From Haematococcus lacustris (Eukaryota > Chlorophyta > Chlorophyceae > Chlamydomonadales > Haematococcaceae), in NCBI GenBank assembly GCA_030144725.1, contig JASKMD010000030.1, positions 5,425,346 through 5,489,345 on the forward strand: DNA of 64,000 nt. Direction: 5' to 3'. The notes under the pieces are model-generated. The model saw nothing but the letters and a program-made list of their open reading frames with translations. It did not search any database and had not been told where the DNA came from. The position numbers and the translations under genes were made by a program. Shown here piece after piece: positions 51,438 to 63,831 of the stretch (position 1 is the first letter of the stretch; the number at the start of each line of letters is the position of its first letter).

Positions 51438-54400
51438 ATTGAGCTAGCTGCTGCTCCTGCTGCTGCTGCTGCCTCTCCTGCTCCTGTTGCTGCTGGTACT
51501 TGGCCAGCCCTTGGCCATGCTTCTTTGTGTGCAGTGATGCCAGACCGAATGACTTGAGATGAGCATGTGGCTGTGATGTGAACAGACAGTCACCCATGCC
51601 TGCCACTTTCATCATGTGGTGTAATGGCACTGGCAGGCTGCCCGAGTAGGGCCAGCGGTGCTGATGCGGCTGTGTTGTGGACCGGGTGCAGGGCTGGACC
51701 TATGTCAGCAAGAGCGGGCAGGTGGTGCGCGGGGCGCATCTGGCCGGCACCGAGGTGGGCACACGGGAAGGGTGGGCAGAGCTTTGGTGGGGCAGCAGTG
51801 TGAAGGGGGGCGACAGCAGGTGCTTACGATGTCGAGAGGTGGGGAGAGCTAGAAGGGCCTGTTGATGTGCTAGCAGCAGCGCATGGTGCACAGGGCAGCT
51901 CGGGAGCTGGACATGGACATGGGCATGGGCGTATTATGAAGCAATCGTGTGCAGCTGTGCTGGACAAGTTTCCCTTGCAGCGTGGAGCAGGGCAGACCTA
52001 GTTGCTGTGCAGCTTCCTTGGGCAGGGTGCCAGTTGCATGCCTTATGGACACACACCCCTGGCCCCTGGCCCTGGGCACATGGTGATCAATGTCATCGTG
52101 GCAGCCACTGTGCTGTAAGCGCAGCAAGGCCATAGATCACATACAAGGTAGCTAGCCCGTGATGCCATGTTGGTCATCTGGGATGCTGCACATGGGATTT
52201 GGGCCAGGCTGCCTGGCCAGAGTGAGCTGGGTGGTGTAGCACAGCAAAGGTGGTGAGCACAGGGTCAGGGTCAAGCTGCAAGCTCCAGGCCTGAGCCTGC
52301 TCAGCTCTTGCCTGCAGAGACATGCTGTGCAGCCTGGAGCCCAACAGTCAGGGTGTGACCAGCTTGCGCCATAACCTGCCGTGCCAAACTCACAACGCCA
52401 GCAGTGGCACATGGTTCCTTAGAGCAGGCCCACTGGCTGAGTGCCAAGCAGCAGCCAGCCACCACCACCACCACCACCACCACCACCACCACCACCAAGT
52501 GCCAGGCAGGGGGCTGGGGGTTGCACCTTTGTTGCCCTGCAGATCACTAGCCTGGCCTTCAGTCAGGACGGCCACACGCTGCTGTCCCGCAGCCTGGACT
52601 CAAGCCTGAAAGTGTGGGACCTGCGCAAGTGAGGCCCAGCGTGGCCATGATCCAGCACCGACCCTAACCCTGCTGCTGTACACCCATCCACTCTGCCGCA
52701 AATTGTTGGTGCAGCTGCTGCTACTGCCGCCAACAGTCTCTACTGCCGCTTTTACAGCCGTTGCTGCTATCGCCGCCGCCGCTGCTGCTACTGCCACCAC
52801 CGGTCCATACTATCGCTACTTCAGCCGTTGCTGCTGTCACCGCCCTCGCTGCTGCTGTCACCACCGCTGCTGCTCCAGCCACCACCTCACTCTGACCCCA
52901 CCACCAGCACCCCAAGGTGCCTCTGGTAGTTCAGCCAGGTGTGGTCCACGCCCCTGGCTGTGCAGGTTCAGCCAGCCAGTCAAGGTGTGGGGCGACCTGC
53001 CCTGCTCCTACGCCTCCACCAAGGTCATCTTCAGCCCTGATGAGCAGGTGAGGGGGGGCCTGGCTGCTGAGTGTCTCTACAGTGACAGGGCTCCTCAGCT
53101 GCAATGCAGGGACCAAGCGCCACAGCAGCAGTCACGCATGGCATGGAGGGGACGAAGGGGAGGGAGGCAAGGAGGGGAAGGAGGGGGGGGATGGAAGGGG
53201 GGAACGTTGCAATGCAGTGTCAGGCTCAACAGCAGCATGGGGGCGATAGTAGGGCGGCTGTCATGCAGGGTTGTGTGATGTGTGATGCATGTTGTTGGTG
53301 GTGCTGAGGGCAAGGCTGGGGTCCTGCCCAGGGCTGTGTGGGGTGGGGTCATAGTCATGGCTTGAACAGCTGCGCCATGCTGCCATCGCCGCGAGGGCGA
53401 AGGCGAGGGCTGCTGTTAGCTAACTGAGGTGTGCTGCTGTCAGGCTGTGCTGCGGCCTGCCTTGCTGTGCAGCTGGCAGTGACGGGTGTGAGTGCAGCCG
53501 GGGAGGAGGGCGGGGCGCTGGTGTTCCTGGACACCAAGCGGCATACCCTGGTCCGCAAGGTCAGTGCTGTGAGCTGCAGGGCATGCAGGGGAGGCCAGGC
53601 TGGGGCACACGAGGCAGTGCGAGGTTCAATGGCTGGGGCGGGGCGGGGCGGGGCGGGGCGGGGCGGGGCGGGGCGGGGCGGGGCGGGGCGGGGCGGGGCG
53701 GGGCGGGGCGGGGCGGGGCGGGGCGGGGCGGGGCGGGGCGGGGCGGGGCGGGGCGGGGCGGGGCGGGGCGGGGCGGGGCGGGGCGGGGCGGGGCGGGGCG
53801 GGGCGGGGCGGGGCGGGGCGGGGCGGGGCGGGGCGGGGCGGGGCGGGGCGGGGCGGGGCGGGGCGGGGCGGGGCGGGGCGGGGCGGGGCGGGGCGGGGCG
53901 GGGCGGGGCGGGGCGGGGCGGGGCGGGGCGGGGCGGGGCGGGGCGGGGCGGGGCGGGGCGGGGCGGGGCGGGGCGGGGCGGGGCGGGGCGGGGCGGGGCG
54001 GGGCGGGGCGGGGCGGGGCGGGGCGGGGCGGGGCGGGGCGGGGCGGGGCGGGGCGGGGCGGGGCGGGGCGGGGCGGGGCGGGGCGGGGCGGGGCGGGGCG
54101 GGGCGGGGCGGGGCGGGGCGGGGCGGGGAAGTGGGGCATGCTAGGGGCCTCATGTCTTCTGCGCTCATGCCCTCGCTCTGGGTAGTCAGGTGCCAGTGTT
54201 GACATGGGTTAGCCGGTGTAAGGCATGCCTCTTAACTGTCAGCCTGGAAATGGGAGGCTGCCCTCTCCTCCTCCTCCTCCTCTTCTTCCCCTCCTCCTCC
54301 TCCCCTTCCTCGTACTACTACTACTTTTACTCCTATTACCCATCCCCTTTCTGTTCCTCATTCTCCTCCTTGGCGTCAGCGTCTTCAGACCTGGTGCATT

Positions 54401-56682
54401 GGGTGTGCAGGTGGGCGTTCCTGGCACGGCCACGGCCTTGGCCTGGCACCACCGCCTGAACCAAATCTTCGTAGGCATAGGTCCGTGTCCAAGCTGGATG
54501 GCTGCTAGCCACTTGTGACCCAGGCATGGACTGGGTGCAAGCTGTGGGGTTGTCGGGGGCAGCAGCTGCATCCAGCCGCAGTGGGCCACAGACTGCAGGG
54601 TTTAATTGTTGAGGTTGGCATGCAAAGCGGGGGGTCAGCATGTTGACAGGGGCAGGGGGAAGGGAAGGGCTAGGAGGCGACCAGCAATTCAGCTGTGTTG
54701 GCAGTGCAGGTTGCAGGCAGGTGGGCTGGGCTGAGCTGCCAGCAGAGGGGGTGGGGCGAGGGCTCGCTAGCACCGTGGCACCTCACACACCGCAGGCACA
54801 CATACACTTGTCTACCCCTGCTGCTGCCCCTGCTGCTGCCGCTACCCCTCCTGCTGCCCCTCCTGCTACTCCTCCTGCTACTCCTCCTGCTGCCCCTGCT
54901 GCCCCTGCTGCTGCCCCTCCTGCTGGCCTGCATGCCCCTGCCCCTGTTCGGTGAGCTTCACGTCAGCCGTCGTGCCCCTGTCCAGTGCCCATGATGTTCT
55001 TCAAGTCAGCTCCCTGGAGCCTGCTGCAAGTCTGGCCCCTGCCGCCCCTGCTTCCCCTCTTCTTGCAAGTGACTCTGCTGCACCACGGCCTCCTGAGGCT
55101 GAGTAGGTGATGCTGATGCCAGGTGCTCCACCCCTTGTGTGCAGGCAACCGCAAGATGGGCAGCACACGGGTGCTATACGACACCACATACAGCGAGCGG
55201 GGTGTGTTGATAGGTGCAGCCCGGGCGGTGCGCAAGCCCTCGCCCTTTGACTTCCAACCCCAGGAGCTGGTGCGGGAGGCAAGGGTCAGCGGCAAGTGAG
55301 TGGGAGGGTGGCGGGGGGCAGCTTGGGGGGCGCTGATAGGATCCCTGCGTCAATTGCATGCGTTCCAGGAGCAAGAAGTTGCATGTGCATGAACCCATCA
55401 TGCACTCGTGGAGGACAGGATTACCAGACGACTGCTTTGATTGAGGGGAAATGTAGACCTGCTGCCTTGGCTCTGTGCAGTGCCTGTCTGAGGGGTGCTG
55501 CTCAACTGCCTTTGTTGCCTTGCTGGCTTGCTGGCTTGGCCCCTGCGGCGCCCACTTGAGCTATATGCTGCTTGATTGCTGTCTGGGGGTCCTTACTTGC
55601 ATGCAGTTGTTTTGGCATGGCTGGCCATGACTCTCCAATAGGCAGGACCATCTTGCTGCATTGACCTGGCCAGCTCAAGCTTGGAAAGGACCGCTGTTTT
55701 ACTCAGAAGCTGTGGTTATGATGCTGCATGCCTCGTCAGGCCTCCTTTCAATTTGTGTTTGCAAGCTTGCCTATGTTGGCCGCCCTCCGCATGTGCCTTG
55801 TGTGGTTGTACGCGACTTGTTGCTCCAGACGCAAGCGGCAGCAGGAGGTGGAGGCGGCAATCAAAAGCCATAAACCTGACCCTGGCATGGCGGCTGGCAT
55901 GGGCAAGCAAGGCCGCATCGGCACCACTGGTGGCACCCTGCTCACACAGCACCTGCTCAAACAAAAGGTGTGTGTCTGCCACTGCTGCTCCCTTCTGGTT
56001 GCAAGCTCATAGTGCTCTTGTTGTTGTTGTGGATGATTAACGCCCCATTGGTGTCAACCAATGCATATGGCACTTAAGCTTGCCTGACCTTTTGGCCGAT
56101 GTTCACTTCACAACTACTGTTGTTATCATATCCTATACTTTTTTTTGAATTCCTCCAGCCTCGCCAGTGCTGCCTCCTGCTGCCCACGGACTGCTGCGTG
56201 CCCTGGCATTCCTCCTCACCGCATGCGCTGCGCCATCAGGTGCCTGACAGGTTTTTCTTGGCCCGCCGTGCCCCCGACGATGATATCACGAACCAGTCTG
56301 GCCCCTGACCCTGACCCTGACCCTGACTTTGACCCTGACCCTGACCGTGGCTGCACCACCACCATTGTCACCATTGCCCTGTTGTAAGCGCCAGCCTGGT
56401 ATGGCTGCATGACCTTGTGGCTATCAGCAACTTGGGCATGAGGATTGGAAACTTGCTCCATGGTGGTGAGGAAGGGCTCATGCACAGAGAGTTGTGCTGC
56501 TCGTGCCCCGCTTGTAGGGCAAGCTCAAGCCGCCTGACCTGACAATGGACCCACGAGAGGCGATTTTGCGGCACGCCGGCAAGAAAGACGTGTTCTCACA
56601 GTTCACTGCGGCATACAAAGAGACCCAACCTGAGGCCATATATGCCGTGAGCGAGGATGAAGAGGAAAAGGAGGATGACTGA
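46825..56682 (+). CDS. WDR70: WD repeat-containing protein 70 homologue
   Basis: Eighteen exons: 46825-46920, 47003-47076, 47149-47212, 47352-47765, 48121-48359, 49026-49116, 49692-49829, 50595-50784, 51132-51199, 51692-51754, 52543-52628, 52966-53047, 53473-53559, 54411-54480, 55145-55295, 55369-55407, 55829-55967, 56518-56682. All phases agree, 751 aa. WDR70 is a nuclear WD40 scaffold linked in other species to H2B ubiquitination and DNA-break repair. Landmarks: acidic N-terminus, IKAVTCMDVDHTGNRLVTGS, AKIFDRDGH with NTKGHVSAL, TSSEDGTIRIWDT, SQDGHTLLSRSLDSSLKVWD, HHRLNQIFVGIG, TRVLYDTTYSERG, IKSHKPDP with GRIGTTGGTLL, and DPREAILRHA near the C-terminus. The 39-nt exon 55369-55407 uses a weak GTGGAG donor and is the least certain. 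Introns are swollen by simple repeats. Confidence 0.93.
49985..50180 (-). repeat. Possible tRNA-derived SINE fragment
   Basis: On the minus strand the segment contains CCCGGGGTCAAATCCCC (about 50106-50125), close to a tRNA T-arm/B box, in an intron of WDR70. I could not fold a full tRNA or find an A box with confidence. Confidence 0.25.
50192..50560 (+). repeat. (CCCTG)73 pentanucleotide array in a WDR70 intron
   Basis: Perfect CCCTG units from 50196 to 50560, with a partial unit before. Lies in the intron 49830-50594. Long ORFs through it in all frames are artefacts. Confidence 0.99.
51361..51437 (+). repeat. (CTG)25 array in a WDR70 intron
   Basis: Perfect triplet run followed by interrupted CTGCTCCTG units to about 51500. 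Confidence 0.98.
52461..52497 (+). repeat. (ACC)12 array in a WDR70 intron
   Basis: Perfect ACC/CAC triplet run about 45 bp upstream of the acceptor of exon 52543-52628. Confidence 0.97.
53635..54128 (+). repeat. (GGGGC)98 pentanucleotide array in a WDR70 intron
   Basis: 494 bp of perfect GGGGC units on the coding strand within the intron 53560-54410. Both DNA and transcript should form G-quadruplexes. Confidence 0.99.
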
Positions 56683-57967
56683 GGACGAGGAGGCTCAGGG
56701 TCCATGATCAAGACACCTGGTGCAAGGACACCAATTAACAGCAGTGTTGACACGTGACAGGCTACCAGAACTCATTCAACAAGGAACGCCGTGTTCGACT
56801 ATGGGTAATCCCACTCACCTGCTACAATCAAGATGAAACGTCCTCCGTCGCACCCTTGGTGAACACAAACCTCACACCGGTGACACATTCCCCCTTGACC
56901 ATTGGGCACCTTACCAAAACTAACAGGTTATCATGTCTGACCCGGTTGTACTAAGCCATGCACCTTGGCCACCCTCCCCCTCTAGGGGTTCGGGACTTTC
57001 TGCGCCACACTTTAAAGCAAGGTGTACAAACAAAGGTGTACATGGGCTCAACATGAAGTCATGCAAGTTCTCATTATTGTTCTGAAAAGACATGGCCAAC
57101 TCCGGCTTCTCCCTGATGGAACTCGTGGCAGTGTATAAGAGACTCGATAAGATCTTAGCATCAGTCGTTACCCCCTCTGTACATCTTGCACGTACCCCCT
57201 CTGTACATCTTGGTCGTACCGTCACGCAGGTATGGTGATATGTTGCATTGAGTACTATGCATCGAGTTACAGCTCGGTCGCTCCGATGCAGACATTGCCC
57301 TGCCTCATATATTACACACTACTGCCACACCATACTCCCAGCCTCAACACCCAGCGTCAACAAGGTTCAACGATATGGAACGATCCTACATTTGACAGCA
57401 GCATGTCAAGACACCAACCTGCACAAATTGCGTACAAAACTGTTCCATGTTTCTCCTACACCTGCCATACACGCCCTGGCAACTCATCCGATGCAGAATA
57501 CTTCATAACCTTGGAATACATGATACGAAAGGCCGTGCACCAGGAACAACCTATCATGTTATCCCAACAGCCCTCTCTCCACAACCCCTTTCTTAAGCAC
57601 AACCTTGCAACTGCTGAGAGCACTGCTATAAGTACTTTTGCAAAACATACGATACACCCTTTGGTGCCCATTCCCACAACATGTCACTCCAACCATTATG
57701 TGTCACTCTTGTCAATGCCACTCCCATGTGGCATGTGGTCACATGTGGCTAGACAACAGCAGTACACATGCTCAAATCCGCCTGCCACCACCAGAACCGC
57801 CATTCAATGCTAGCCACCACTTGCCCCACTCAGACCGTTCGGTGCTGCGCCGTTCCCCACTCCACTTACCCATTGTGCCAGCCATTCCTGGGGGGTGCCA
57901 AAAGAGAGCGAGATGCCCATTCCCATGACAGCCTGACTTGGCTGTGGCACGGGATAACTGGAGGCAC
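56683..57967. other. Convergent intergenic region
   Basis: Between the 3' ends of WDR70 and the methyltransferase gene. Holds dispersed-repeat copy 4 (about 56766-56930; GTTCGACTATGGGTAAT, CCAAAACTAACAGG) and GTACCCCCTCTGTACATCTT given twice (57172-57213). ORFs such as 57232-57813 show no family features and are not believed. Confidence 0.5.
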
Positions 57968-60422
57968 TCACAATGCTGTGAGAACACGGATGAGCTCATC
58001 GGTGGCATCCAGTTCACGCGCAGCTTGCAAGTCTGCTGCTGAGTGGGCGGGCAGCTTTTGAAACAACACTCCAGCCAGCAAATACCAGCCAGTAGCGTTG
58101 CTGCCTGTACCGTCACTGTCGCCAGAGGTAGCCATGGTACGGCGCTCGCTGAAGAAGGCTTCACCACGAGTCTTCATCTCCCTGCATGCAAGCCATCCCA
58201 AGGCGCACACTGTACGCCACCAAGGCCTGCGGAGTGGAATTGCAGCTGCCACTTTGACCAGCCGCACTGGGCAGCCAAGCCTGAGTCATAGCCCCACCCC
58301 ACCTGATCCAGTTCTTGACCTTGGGCTCGCTGCTGTAGTAGCCAAATTGGAGTGGGCACACCTGTCATCAGCCAACAGCGACGCACGCAGCATCACCTCA
58401 GGCGTGACGACTCATGTTTCAGCAAGCAGGCACATGTAACACTATATATCAGCTGAAACACAGGGGCAGTTGTAACACCATCGACCAGCCACCGCACAGC
58501 CCACTCAACCCTGGTCTCACCATGAAGTCGGACACAATGTACCCCAGGCTGCGGGCGTGATTCAACGTCCCCAGAGGGTTGGAGTAGGATGACACCAGGA
58601 GCATGGCGTTAGGGTACCCCAGGCCCAGCAGCTCGTTGGTCAAGGTGGCACCATCAACACCCCCATGCAGCTCGGGCTGTGGGGCAACACACCACAGCAA
58701 CAAGCAGCATAGGCACATGGACAAAACAGACAGTCTGCCATGCGGGCTGCCATTGTGTCAGCATGGTGGCAAAATCACATGCCCTGGTGCTGTGGCATGG
58801 CGCGGCAGCATGACATGACGCGAGTCATGCACATGCATAAGTGTGGTCCTGGATTGAAGGGGTGGGTGGCTCACAGGGTACGAGCACTAGGTTAATTGAA
58901 AGTGCAGCGTTCCGCGTGTAGCAATAGCATATGACAAGCCTCCGACAGCTCATAGCACGCAGGTCACAGGCAGCAGCCCCCTGCTCACCATGAGAATCTT
59001 GTTGTCCGGCGCAGGAATGTAGGGCGGGTTGGCCACCAGCCAGGCAGAGTCGCGTTTCAGGGACTCAGCACCCTTAAAGAAGCAGGAGTGGTGCACCTGC
59101 ACATGCCCCACACGCCCCACAAATCAGATCAGATGAGATCACATCAAATCATGTCATTACTGTACCAGCCCACAGTAGAGCAAATCCTCAACCTATCTAA
59201 CACCTCATTGATGAGCCATTGCTGACATGTGCCTCAGCCACAATGGTTGCTGCAGTGCCCCGTATATGACGTGCACAGTGCCCGGCAAATGTGGTTCAAG
59301 CATTCAGCTGTGCGTCACACCTTGTACACGTTGTTCAGACCCAGCATGTTGCAGCGCTGGCGAGCCAGGTTTGCTGCCATGGGGTTCAACTCGAAGCCAT
59401 GCACCCGGCCTCTGAACTGCTTGCCCACCTGCACAACCCCATAACAACATGCCGGGCTGAGGCATCTTAATAAGTGTGCATGCTCAGCAAGTCAGCATGA
59501 TATGGTGACCAGGGCTACGGGTGTTACCACCTATTTGCCATACCAATACCAATTCGCTTAGGTCCAATCTCCTCGCCAGATCTTACGGCAGACAAGTCCT
59601 GATCTCCCTACATAGCTCTGGTTGCTCCTTAGCCCAAGCTGCCTCACATCCCTGGTTGCAGGCTAGATCTGCTTAGCTTCATTGCATGAGCAAAGTCTAA
59701 GCGCATGCACGCATCAGCAAGCGCTGTGCATTGCCACAATACTGCCAGCAACCAAACAGCAGCTCCTGCTGCTGGCTGCCGCAGTGAGTATGGACGGCTG
59801 CTACTTGCTTCACACCTTCAAGAGTGCGTCTATCACTGGCGATCCATCACCAGCTCCAAACTCCACCACAATTGGTGGCCCTGACTCACTGCGACACACC
59901 AGGTTCACATGTTAGGTTCATGTGGCAGCTGGGAAGACATACAGGCGGATGATGGCTGTGAGTGATGCATCCGCCCTGCAGCTGCGTGGGTCTGGGTTAC
60001 CTACTTGCAGATGGGGCTTGTTGCCATCAGGTTGCCTCCCAGCACTTTCTGAAGGCATTGGGAGTAGAAGAGGGACTCCTCCGGGCAATTGAAGACCTGC
60101 GGCCGCCAAGTGCATAACAATGAGCGTACGTGCGCGCACTGGCCGGTGTGCGTGATATTGTGCGTGGACGACGCAAAGGTGCAGTGCAGGATGACGCGAC
60201 AACGGGGGCCGCGATGACGCGGCAAACACCCCGCCGCGCGGATTAGCAATTGCATTGCACCTGCTCAGGCGAGTACGCGACGCGATCTTCTACCAGGCTG
60301 CCGATCGAGACGGGCGCTTGGCTGCGGCGAACAACAGATGCGAACTGGGTACACCGCGGTGCGATGGACACGGTTAGCTGCTCTTCCGTGCCCAGGCATG
60401 AGCCATTGGCAGCCCGCATCAT
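57968..60422 (-). CDS. Class I SAM-dependent methyltransferase with NPPY motif
   Basis: Exons 60422-60261, 60096-60005, 59888-59816, 59428-59321, 59096-58989, 58676-58521, 58361-58303 and 58181-57968 join in phase to 323 aa. SAM motif I is IVVEFGAGDGSPVIDALL; motif II region is VHGFELNPMAANLARQRC; the catalytic loop is WLVANPPYIPAPD, the NPPY signature of N5-glutamine and N6-adenine methyltransferases such as PrmC/HemK. The sequence around it (SSYSNPLGT, KVKNWIREM) is not that of PrmC, so the substrate is not known. The last exon ends TTG TGA, but the same bases make a strong donor (TT then GTGAGT), so a further exon below 57968 is possible. The N-terminus has few acidic residues up to LGTEEQ, with no clear transit peptide. 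Confidence 0.87.
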
Positions 60423-60847
60423 GATGACGACGCATCGTGCAGCCCGGCAGATACCCACGTTGCGGTGTGAACGCCATTTCCGTTGCTCACGGCGCGCGGC
60501 ACTGCCTTCACTGTGCCCGTGGATGCAGCCCTCTGCAGGGTGCAAGTCACGACGGGGCTGCCAGACCCTCGTGACACGGTGGCAGTAGTGCTGGTAGTCA
60601 TCATTTTGTCTCGGATCGGCCTGTGCTTGCTGTGTTGCGGAGTTGCATATACACCCAATGTGGGCTTCAATTTGAAAGGAAGTGCCAGTGGCGATGAGTG
60701 ACCACTGCAGTGACGTAGGCGTGAAGCGTGGCGTGGTGCTGCCGCTGCCTCCTTGTGCTGTCAATACGTCACTTCTCCCAGTACTTGAGCTCGCACCGCG
60801 TTGTTGATTTCATTTTACGCCCGGCCTCGGCAGCTGCGCCCAAAGCG
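60423..60847. promoter_or_regulatory. Divergent promoter region
   Basis: 425 bp between the ATG of the methyltransferase gene (-) and the ATG of the redox-enzyme-like gene (+). It must hold both promoters. No clear box motif seen. Confidence 0.5.
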
Positions 60848-63831
60848 ATGCACACCGCCTCGCCAATGTTGAAGGCTCAGCGATTCTCCGCACCCGCACG
60901 CACTCTCCCAGCAGGCCTGCGCGTCAAGCCTGCCCCACTCCATCTAGCCAGGGGCAGCCCGTACAGCTCACCTCTGACGTCTGGTAGGCCGCTAGCTAAG
61001 GAGCGGCAGCAGGACGAGCATGCCGCTGCACCGCAGCTGGGTGCCAGTCCCACATCGTATGTACAGCAATACGAGCAGCCTACCGCGACGCTCTCTACCG
61101 CCTCGCTGCCGTCAGTGAGTGCTTGCAGTGCTCTGCGGCCCCTCTTTAGAACAGACACCAAACACGCACCCTCTGTACCCTCACCCCTCGACACCACCCA
61201 TCGCTACCCTACCCCACTCGCCTGGCACTACCCCGGCCCACCCCACGTGTCCATGCCTGCTGCTGCTGCGCGCAGTCACTGAGCGCTTATGAGTGTGAAC
61301 AAGCAGAGGCAGCACTGGAGGCACTCCTGGCCACCCCCGACTTGGATCTGCGTGTGGCCCCTCACAGCCCGATGTTTGACGCACAGGTTGGCACCATGAA
61401 ATGCCCAGCTGGACATGGGGCCTCCCTCTGTGCACCCCTACCATAGCCTGCCCCACCAGTGGTGTGGCAGCTATGTCAGGCTGCCCTGCCGTGCTCGTAA
61501 CACACTGCCAAAGGTGCCCTCTCTGGGCACCCTGTTGCATCCCACCAACTCTCCATGCTAGTTTTGCATGCTTGCATAGTCCTGGCTGTTTGTGTTCTTG
61601 GTCCTTACAATGCATGTCTAGCTATCGCCTACAGCCCACACCCAGCCCAGTCTACATGCGGGCTCTGAGAACTTGTTACCTCCACCCCTAGCCCGTGTCC
61701 ACCTGGGTCAGGGCAGAGCATGGTGGCATCCTGGTGGCTGCGCTGCCCCTACTGTGCAAGTAACTGCATTGCTGCAGCCCCTGAGGCTCTGGCTGCTGAC
61801 CCGCGCGCTGTGCAGGCTGCAGCCCAGGCAGTCCAGCTGGAGAGGGCCTGCGCAGTGGCCATGCTGTGTGCTTATGGGCCACACCACGCTGCCCTGGGCC
61901 TGCCGCTGCTGCCCAGCAGCCGTGGCGCTGCCCCTGAGGCTGCTGACCCTGCTGCTGGCACTGGCCACAGTCAAGAGGCAGGCACTGGGAAAGAGGGAGG
62001 CCCATACACGGGGCTGAGCGCAGCAGATGCTGCACACCAGTTCGTGCACAGGACATTGTACCGGCTGAACCGCCTCAACCTGTTCTGGTGAGCAGGTCCA
62101 TATGCTGCTGCCAATGCGGATTGTGGCTGCTGTTGCTGCTGCTGCTGGTGCTGTTGCTCATCCTTTATTGTGGTTGGGGAGGCTGAACATATTGCCATGG
62201 CTGAACAGTGTTCACTGTGAAAGTGATATGGCAGGTGGAAGGGCTGTGTGCAGGGGCCAGGTGAAGGGCCAAACCTAGCTCGACCTCACTGTTGGGTTGT
62301 GTTTAGGATTAATGGAGATTAAGGCTGGTGATGGGTTGAAGTTGACGCTTGTGCTGCTGCTTACCCTGCTGCTGCTGCTGCTGCTGCTGCCTCCTGCTGC
62401 TGACTAGGTATGACGCCTTGGACAACTATGCCAATGAGCGCTCGCTGCACTTAGCCCGCCTGCGCAATGGTCTGGAGGCGGCTTGGCAGTCCTGGGAGGG
62501 GCAGCAGTTGGGCCACGACACGATTGACAAGATGCGGCAGGCAGGTGGAAGGGGGTGCTAGCCACCCTGCCTCACACACCGTCATCAAATCAATGCATGG
62601 ACATGGCCGCATGCAAAGTGTTAGGCAGGCAGCATGGCGTGTAGGTTGCTTTGGCCTGCAGCCTCATACACTGTGGCTCGTAGAGTGGGCTGCCCATGAT
62701 GGAAGACACTGCCCCAAGGAAAGCTGAGGGGTCAATGGTAGCAGCCTCTCAGTTAGATGTGTATAGAAGGAGCGGTCACAGGGAACCAAAGGCCAGGGTT
62801 GAGACTGCCTGAGTGAAATGTATGTTTCTATAGATATGAAGATACAGTGCATGTGAAAGCAGTCCTTGCTGTCACCCTTCCTACAGCCACTCATTGCCTG
62901 CCCTGTCCAAGCGTGCAGATGAGCCCAGATGAGATCAAGGAGGGGCTGAGGCAGAGGTACACAGAGGATGTGGACCCACCTTTGTCCGCTGTGGGCTCCT
63001 ACATTGCAACCGACATGGGCGTGGAGGGCTACAGGTAAGCCCACACCACCCCTTTGCCCACCTGCCTGCCCACGTTCAGTGCTTGGTGCATCCTGCCTTG
63101 CTCATGTTGAGGAGATTTGTCACAATCTTTCACTGCCAATGGTCAGGAAGCGCAAGGGCAGTACTATGGCTGCTCAATGTTCACCCTGGACACCATAACT
63201 GCCGCAGCTGCTGCTGCTGCTGCTGCTGCTGGTGCGTGCCCCCATTGCCACCTGTGACGTTGCCGGTGTAGGCAACTGCTGGCCATCGCCTCCCTGGACG
63301 GCCTGGTAGAGGCTAGTAGGCAGAGCCGGGTGTGTGGAGGCGCACCCAACGATGTCATGTGCATGATCTTCAAAGTCCTCATGGAGGTCAGTGTGTTGCG
63401 CACTGAACCCATCTACCCTATCCTAGCCATGCTCCACCTTATCCCTTGTGCAGCCTTCACACCCTGGCTATCAACAGTCATCATGACTGAACTGCACAGC
63501 CACCATATTCCACATATCCACGTATCCCAACTTCAACTGTGTTTGCAATTGAGCAGCTGAGCACTTTGAAATGTCCGTCAAGCCGTCAAGATACTGGCTG
63601 GTTGCTGTTGAGGTGGGAAGGGGCGAGTCGTGATGTTTCATTGCGGTGTGTCATCGCTGTGGCAGTAGGCCATTGTGTCATCAGACCCACCATGTTGCCT
63701 GATGGGGCTCTCAACAGGAGTACGGCGCAGGGCGCATGGCCAAGAAGCACTCCACCTTCTTTGCCTCCATGATGAGGGAGCTCAAGCTTGACGACACCCC
63801 TGAGGTGTACCTGGATGAGGTGCCCTGGCAG
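60848..63831 (+). CDS. Iron-containing redox enzyme-like (heme-oxygenase fold) protein, likely plastid; 3' end beyond the window
   Basis: Exons 60848-61114, 61276-61386, 61692 to about 61760, then to 62087, 62408-62540, 62919-63034, 63272-63386 and 63718-63831, open at the end. The first 60 residues (MLKAQRFSAPARTLPAGLRV) have no acidic residues until KERQQDE and look like a transit peptide. Later segments are helical: QFVHRTLYRLNRLNLFW, YDALDNYANERSLHLARL, VGSYIATDMGVEGYR and EYGAGRMAKKHSTFFASM. The last, E-Y-G-x-G-x-x-x-K-H-S-x-x-F, resembles the iron-binding helix of the iron-containing redox enzyme family. Two oddities: the frame breaks near 61760, where PVSTWVRAEHGGILVAALPL must shift to join APEALAADPRAVQ, and 62540/62919 needs a GC-AG intron (CAG then GCAGGT). 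Family call is moderate. Confidence 0.65.

Noticed and set aside
53431..54205. Long GAGRG and PAPPR ORFs through the GGGGC array
   Set aside because: Same frame-cycling artefact inside a WDR70 intron.
57232..57813. 193-codon plus-strand ORF
   Set aside because: No domain, His/Pro/Thr-rich composition, and no similarity to neighbours; probably chance.
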